Shown here piece by piece: positions 7,902 through 11,295 of a stretch of DNA of 11,295 nucleotides. The notes below the pieces were generated by a model. It was not told the origin of the DNA and made no database searches. It saw nothing but the letters and a program-made list of their open reading frames with translations. The DNA comes from Methanothrix sp. (GTDB taxonomy: Archaea > Halobacteriota > Methanosarcinia > Methanotrichales > Methanotrichaceae). The first letter of the stretch is position 1. Every line of letters starts with the position of its first letter. The position numbers were made by a program, and so were the translations under genes. The stretch lies in contig PMNG01000175.1 of assembly GCA_003162615.1 (NCBI GenBank), positions 1 through 11,295 on the forward strand, given 5' to 3'.

Positions 7902-7910
7902 TATTTTAAT
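7902..7910 (-). promoter_or_regulatory. TATA-like box of rnhB, leaderless transcript likely
   Basis: The minus strand reads ATTAAAATA centred about 28 nt before the rnhB ATG at 7877. With normal archaeal TATA-to-start spacing, transcription would begin within a few bases of the ATG, in line with the absence of a ribosome binding site. Confidence 0.5.
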
Positions 7911-8020
7911 TGATCGAATCTGAGGAGAAAGAGAACTTGCGGAGGTAAGATGAATATTAGTTCGCTATACAGAGGTTTCAACCTAAATGCGACGTTGAGG
8001 AGATTGAATTTGCGGTAATG

Positions 8021-8057
8021 ACGAGAACGCACTTTGCCGGTCAAGAAGCGTTCTTGT
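8021..8057. repeat. Overlapping inverted repeats able to form two competing stems
   Basis: ACGAGAACGC (8021-8030) pairs with GCGTTCTTGT (8048-8057): ten positions, nine Watson-Crick pairs and one G-U on the plus strand, with a 17-nt loop. A second perfect repeat, CAAGAA (8042-8047) with TTCTTG (8051-8056) around GCG, uses the same right arm. The two stems therefore exclude each other. No T-run follows on either strand, so it is not an obvious terminator. The short palindrome could instead be a binding site for a dimeric regulator. Confidence 0.5.
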
Positions 8058-8097
8058 TGCAGTCCCATAATTCTTTAGCCTCGATTTATTCGTAGCA

Positions 8098-9515
8098 CTA
8101 CCCTTTTCTTTCCCCGGCGGTAGCCCGTCCTTCAGCGAAATGCTCTGGGTGCACCAGGCTTGCAAAGGCCTTGGCAATAACTTCGCTAATGGTGGGGTGT
8201 ATCACCTGCGATCTTATCAGAGGCTCTGGATCCAGATATTCAGCGTTCATGAGGTAAGACCAACTGCTGAACGAGCTCCGGTGCCTCAGAGCCGACAACG
8301 ATGCCACCCAGGATCTTGCTTGTCTCTTCCTCTAATACGACTTTGACGAAGCCATTCTCCTCGTCCATAGCAACTCCTTTGGCAACTTCTGTGTACCCGG
8401 CTCTTCCTACCAGGACTTTGTACCCCGCGGCAACAGCATCAGATTCTTTCAGCCCGACGCTCGCTACTGTCGGATGGGTGAAGACCACATGCGGCACTGC
8501 ATGAAAATCTACTTTATCCTTCTCTGTGTTTACGATGTTGTGTCATACCAACTCCGCTTCGTAGTTGGCGGTGTGTCTGAACATGTGCTTTCCAATGGCA
8601 TCGCCTAGTGCCCAAATTCCCGGCTTACTGGTCTCCAGATACTCATTTACCTTTATCCAGCCTTGTTTGTCGGCCTTCACTCCAGTTTTCTCCGGTCTTA
8701 AGATATCGGAGTTGGATATTCTTCCTGCCGCAACCAGGATCTCATCGGCCTGGAACTCATAGACGCTATTGTCGTCCAGGTTTCTGGCGAAAGCAATCTT
8801 TTTTCCATCTCGGACATCGACCTTTATCACCTCGTGGCGGACTAACAATTTCAAATCCCTGGACAGGACTTTCTTCACGATCTGCACACCTCAGGATCTT
8901 CGTTGTTCAACACCTGAAGGCTTCTTCCGAGGATGGTTACATCTGAGCCAATGGCAGAGAGAAAATGGCCGTACTCGCATCCTATGTGCCCGGCACCGAT
9001 AATGATAATGCTCTCCGGAACTTCGTCAATATTCAAAATCGATGTGTTATCGAGATAGCCCGCTTCTTTAAGACCTGGAATGGGGGGTATAAGAGCTCTG
9101 GCCCCCGTTGCTAAAACGATTTTTGGAGCGGTCAGTATTTTGTCGCTAGATTTTAATGTATAGTTATCGGTGAACTCTGCACAACCTCTGTACAGAGTGA
9201 CTTTTTCTCTGACTCGATGGATCGTTCCAGCTTTTTTCTTCCCGATTCAACGACCGATCGCATCCGCTTCATTATTCGCGGAAAGTCTATCCCTGTTATG
9301 CTGGCGTCAACTCCAATCGACTTTGAAGCTTGAATTGCACGGATCACATCGGCAGGATAGATCAGGATCTTGGAGGGAATACAACCGTTGTTAAGGCACG
9401 TTCCGCCCAGTGGACCTCGTTCCACGAGGGCCAATCTCATTCCTTCCCCTATCGAGCTGGAAACGATGTGCATCCCGGCCCCAGAGCCAATCACGATAAG
9501 GTCGAATTTATCCAT
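8098..9515 (-). pseudogene. Class I flavin disulfide reductase (dihydrolipoamide dehydrogenase-like), inactivated by four lesions
   Basis: Joining the frames gives about 472 residues, the full length of this family, which uses FAD and an active disulfide to pass electrons between NAD(P)H and a disulfide substrate. The N-terminal piece (9515 down to about 9205) has the FAD loop GSGAG and the redox motif GGTCLNNGCIPSK. The second frame (about 9205-8878) has LATGARAL and the NAD-binding IIIIGAGHIGCEYG. The third (8887-8240) has GRISNSD, WALGDAIG and HPTVASVG. The last piece, ending at 8098, has the active-site motif HPTISE. Lesions: an extra A in an A-run (9202-9206), a frame change near 8884, a TGA at 8543-8545 where Trp is expected (ELV-stop-HN), and an extra T at 8256-8257. 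Mercuric reductase or a related oxidoreductase is equally possible, as the substrate is not fixed by these motifs. Start is ATG at 9515 with a TATA box just upstream. Confidence 0.85.
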
Positions 9516-9531
9516 TACATCAGCTATCTCA

Positions 9532-9612
9532 TCAAATATAATATAAATGCTCCGCCTTTAACTTTTCATCTGCATCTTTGTCTTGTTCCCAATCCTCGAC
9601 CCGATTCTTCAT
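9532..9612 (-). CDS. Possible 26-residue charged small protein
   Basis: A short frame between the channel and the disulfide reductase, starting MKNRVEDWEQ and ending HLYYI, rich in Asp, Glu and Lys. AAGGAG lies 6 nt before its ATG, a better ribosome binding site than most genes here have. Its stop lies 16 nt before the reductase ATG. Its 3' end overlaps the TATA-like box assigned to the reductase, so both may not be real. I recognise no family. Confidence 0.25.
   Translation of the reverse strand: MKNRVEDWEQDKDADEKLKAEHLYYI
9535..9548 (-). promoter_or_regulatory. TATA-like box of the disulfide reductase gene
   Basis: The minus strand reads ATTTATATTATATT, centred about 27 nt before the ATG at 9515. 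Transcription would then begin within a few bases of the ATG, giving a leaderless or nearly leaderless message. No strong Shine-Dalgarno sequence is present. Confidence 0.5.
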
Positions 9613-9649
9613 CTTGGTCTCCTTCAATTCAGAGACAAAAAGTTTTATT

Positions 9650-11295
9650 TTATTTTTTATTTCTAGACATCCACACGAGGGCTGACTTTCGATCGTATAC
9701 ACGAGCGAAGGCCTCTATTCCCTCTGGTCTGCCAATTATGGCCACCGAATCGCCTTGCTTTAAAACCATATTCATATCTATGCCCGGGTTTGCCCGACCA
9801 TCTTGCTCGATAGCTACAATCCCGCATCCGAACCTTCCGGGGATATCTAAAGAGCCCAAAGTCTTTCTTTCCATCCCGAATCTCTTGTGGACCTCAAAAA
9901 TCTTGACTTCGAGATCCTCATAGAGTAGATCAAGCTCCTCATTTTCCCTCTGAGCTATCTTGGCCAGCATATGACTGGCGACAATGGGCAAAGAGGCGAC
10001 GTAGTCAGCTCCCGCGCGGTAGATCTTCTCTGCGGATTTGGTGCGGTTAGCTCTGGCAACGATAAAGGTGCTGGGGTTAAGGTTTCTTATGAGAAGGGTA
10101 GAGTATATTACATCGGGATCCTTGTTCAGCATGACCAGGGTTCCGACTGCATCTTTTATTCCGGCTTGAACAAGAGCATCTTCCGAAGTTCCATCACCTA
10201 TCAGTGATTAAAAGGTCTCTCTCCCAAGTCACGCAGATCAACAACTGTCGGATTGATGCCGCTCTTGTAAATAGCACTGGCCACTTGCCTTCCGACGTCA
10301 CCGTGCCCTACGATTATTATGGGACCATCTCTTCGACTCCCGATGGTGAGATCCTTAATCCTGGATAGCTGATCTTTGTCTCCTGCAGCCATGAGCACTG
10401 AGTTGAGCTGGATTGTGTCTCCTGGTTCTGGGTTAGGCCTGAACACGCCCTTTTGCCAGATTCCAACAATGCTCGCTCCTGTTTCTTTCAACAGACCGAA
10501 GGAAAGACTTTTGCCGATCAGCTCGCTCCCGGGATAGATGGGCAGCTCTACTAGCAAAAGACCGCCAAAAAGGGGGATTGCTCCTGGGAGTAGCCGCCTT
10601 TTGGAAGGAACTGCTATCTGTGCTATGAAGTTGCCCAGAAGCGTTTTTGGAGATATTGCCCTCGATGCGCCAGCGTAGCTCAGAACCTGGCACTTGGCCA
10701 GGTCGTCCACAAGGGCGATAACTTCGATATCCGAGATATCGCGGACTGCCATCGTGACCTCAGCATTAAGTTCCTCGTCCTCGTTGGCAATTAACATCCT
10801 GGCATGTTCGAGGTTTGAATTGACAAGAACCTCGTGATCTGCTGGGTCGCCCAGAACCGTTGGGTACTTCTGGTATATTCTCCTGGCTACTTCTTCCGAT
10901 CTCTCTATGATCAAAAAAGGTAACTTTAGCATGGATAGCCGCTCCGTAAGGCTTTCCACGATTGAGTTATATCCGCAAATAATTATATGGTTTGTCATTT
11001 TCGGGTTCGCAGCAGTTGGAATGACCTTTGCCAGTTTCTCTATTCTTGGCGTCACCTCGAAAGGAAGGACCACCGCCCACAGGATGAACAGCCCAGAGAT
11101 GCTGACTATGATTGTGAACAAACGCCCCGCATCACTGTGAAAGATTACGTCTCCGTAGCCTAGGGTAGTTATGGTTTCTACAACCCAGTAGATAGCGGTG
11201 ATTGGATCTACGTTCTGATTCTGTCCCTCATAGATCATCAGCCCCATAAATGCAAGGCTGTAGACCGACGCCAGGGCGAACAGCGCCATACCTAG
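9650..11295 (-). pseudogene. Potassium channel with two RCK (TrkA-N/TrkA-C) modules, frameshifted; 5' end may lie outside window
   Basis: The first piece (11295-10201) has a membrane segment (ALFALASVYSLAFMGLMIY), the pore with the K+ filter TTLGYGD, and a second membrane segment ending near LPFEV. The first RCK follows: TrkA-N with IIICGYNS and, later, GDPADHEVL, then a TrkA-C. A second TrkA-N begins with IIIVGHGDVG. The frame then ends at a TGA (10201-10203) after ERPFNH. The next frame continues it exactly as LIGDGTSEDALVQAGI, the expected RCK acidic-loop motif, and runs through the rest of the second TrkA-N and TrkA-C to 9650. One missing C near 10203 explains the break. The layout resembles MthK and, with two RCK units per chain, GsuK: channels gated by cytosolic Ca2+ or nucleotides. 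The frame is open to the window edge, so ATG at 11289 may be internal. The truncated product would keep the pore and first RCK, so partial function is possible. Confidence 0.85.

Larger units (their letters stand above)
7878..8097. other. Intergenic region between rnhB and the broken disulfide reductase gene
   Basis: This 220-nt gap holds the rnhB promoter and a group of overlapping inverted repeats (8021-8057). On the plus strand there are two very short open frames joined by TAATG. The first, 7950-8018 (22 residues, MNISSLYRG start), has GGAGGT 3 nt before its ATG. The second is 8018-8095 (25 residues). Neither resembles a known protein and both may be chance. I see no tRNA or other RNA gene here. 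Confidence 0.4.

Noticed and set aside
7378..7923. A 181-codon plus-strand open frame opposite rnhB
   Set aside because: It mirrors the RNase HII codons and is Ser/Arg-rich low-complexity sequence, typical of the antisense of a real gene.
7778..8068. A 96-codon minus-strand frame overlapping the start of rnhB
   Set aside because: Its second half is the rnhB sequence in another frame, and the first half has no motif and runs through the rnhB promoter.
8543..8545. UGA in the reductase as a selenocysteine codon
   Set aside because: Alignment with the family pattern expects Trp there, no selenocysteine-type redox motif surrounds it, and three frameshifts in the same gene make decay simpler.
9636..9640. 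T5 run just after the channel gene as a terminator
   Set aside because: Only five T residues followed by mixed sequence; too weak to call, and a candidate small frame begins soon after.
9330..9923. A 197-codon plus-strand open frame across the reductase-channel gap
   Set aside because: It overlaps the conserved N-terminus of the reductase and the C-terminus of the channel on the other strand, and its translation has no recognisable motif or domain-like hydrophobic pattern.
10201..10213. Programmed frameshift in the channel gene
   Set aside because: No slippery heptamer or following stem is visible at the junction, and a simple one-base loss explains the break.

Overview
The window looks archaeal, most likely from a methanogen of the Methanosarcinales/Methanotrichaceae type. 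This is inferred, since there is no rRNA or other phylogenetic marker. The evidence is promoters with a TATA box about 25 nt before the start and almost no leader, several TTG starts, U-run termination without a hairpin, an archaeal-type RNase HII, a class V aminotransferase of the kind common in methanogens, a tandem-RCK potassium channel, and large Asn-rich secreted proteins with many N-glycosylation sequons. All confident genes except the first are on the minus strand.

Layout by coordinate. (1) 1-546, plus: the C-terminal end of a right-handed beta-helix repeat protein whose start lies outside the window. (2) 602-5880, minus: a tightly packed four-gene operon, the most interesting part. 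In transcription order it encodes a secreted repeat protein, a type I membrane protein with a large extracellular part, a small protein with about five membrane segments, and a cytosolic divergent FtsZ/tubulin-superfamily protein. The junctions are TAATG, a 1-nt gap and ATGA, so the genes are probably translationally coupled. (3) 6062-7877, minus: RNase HII (rnhB) from a probably leaderless promoter, then a class V aminotransferase ending at a T-run terminator. (4) 7878-8097: a gap holding overlapping inverted repeats that could form two competing stems. (5) 8098-9515, minus: a class I flavin disulfide reductase (dihydrolipoamide dehydrogenase-like), readable along its whole length but broken by three frameshifts and one stop codon. 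(6) 9650-11295, minus: an MthK/GsuK-like potassium channel with two RCK modules, split by one frameshift in the second RCK; its start may lie beyond the window.

The four-gene operon is the best candidate for an undescribed system. A tubulin-fold protein sits at the end of an operon whose other three products are membrane-bound or outside the cell, and the two large extracellular proteins appear to share a repeated beta-rich module. This suggests an envelope assembly linked across the membrane to a cytosolic tubulin-like protein. The FtsZ-like member has both glycine-rich nucleotide-binding loops but no recognisable NxDxxD catalytic loop, so it may not be a normal polymerising GTPase.

All five inactivating lesions lie in 8.1-10.3 kb and none in the genes from 602 to 7877. 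Either the redox gene and the channel are decaying side by side, or that stretch has locally poor sequence quality.
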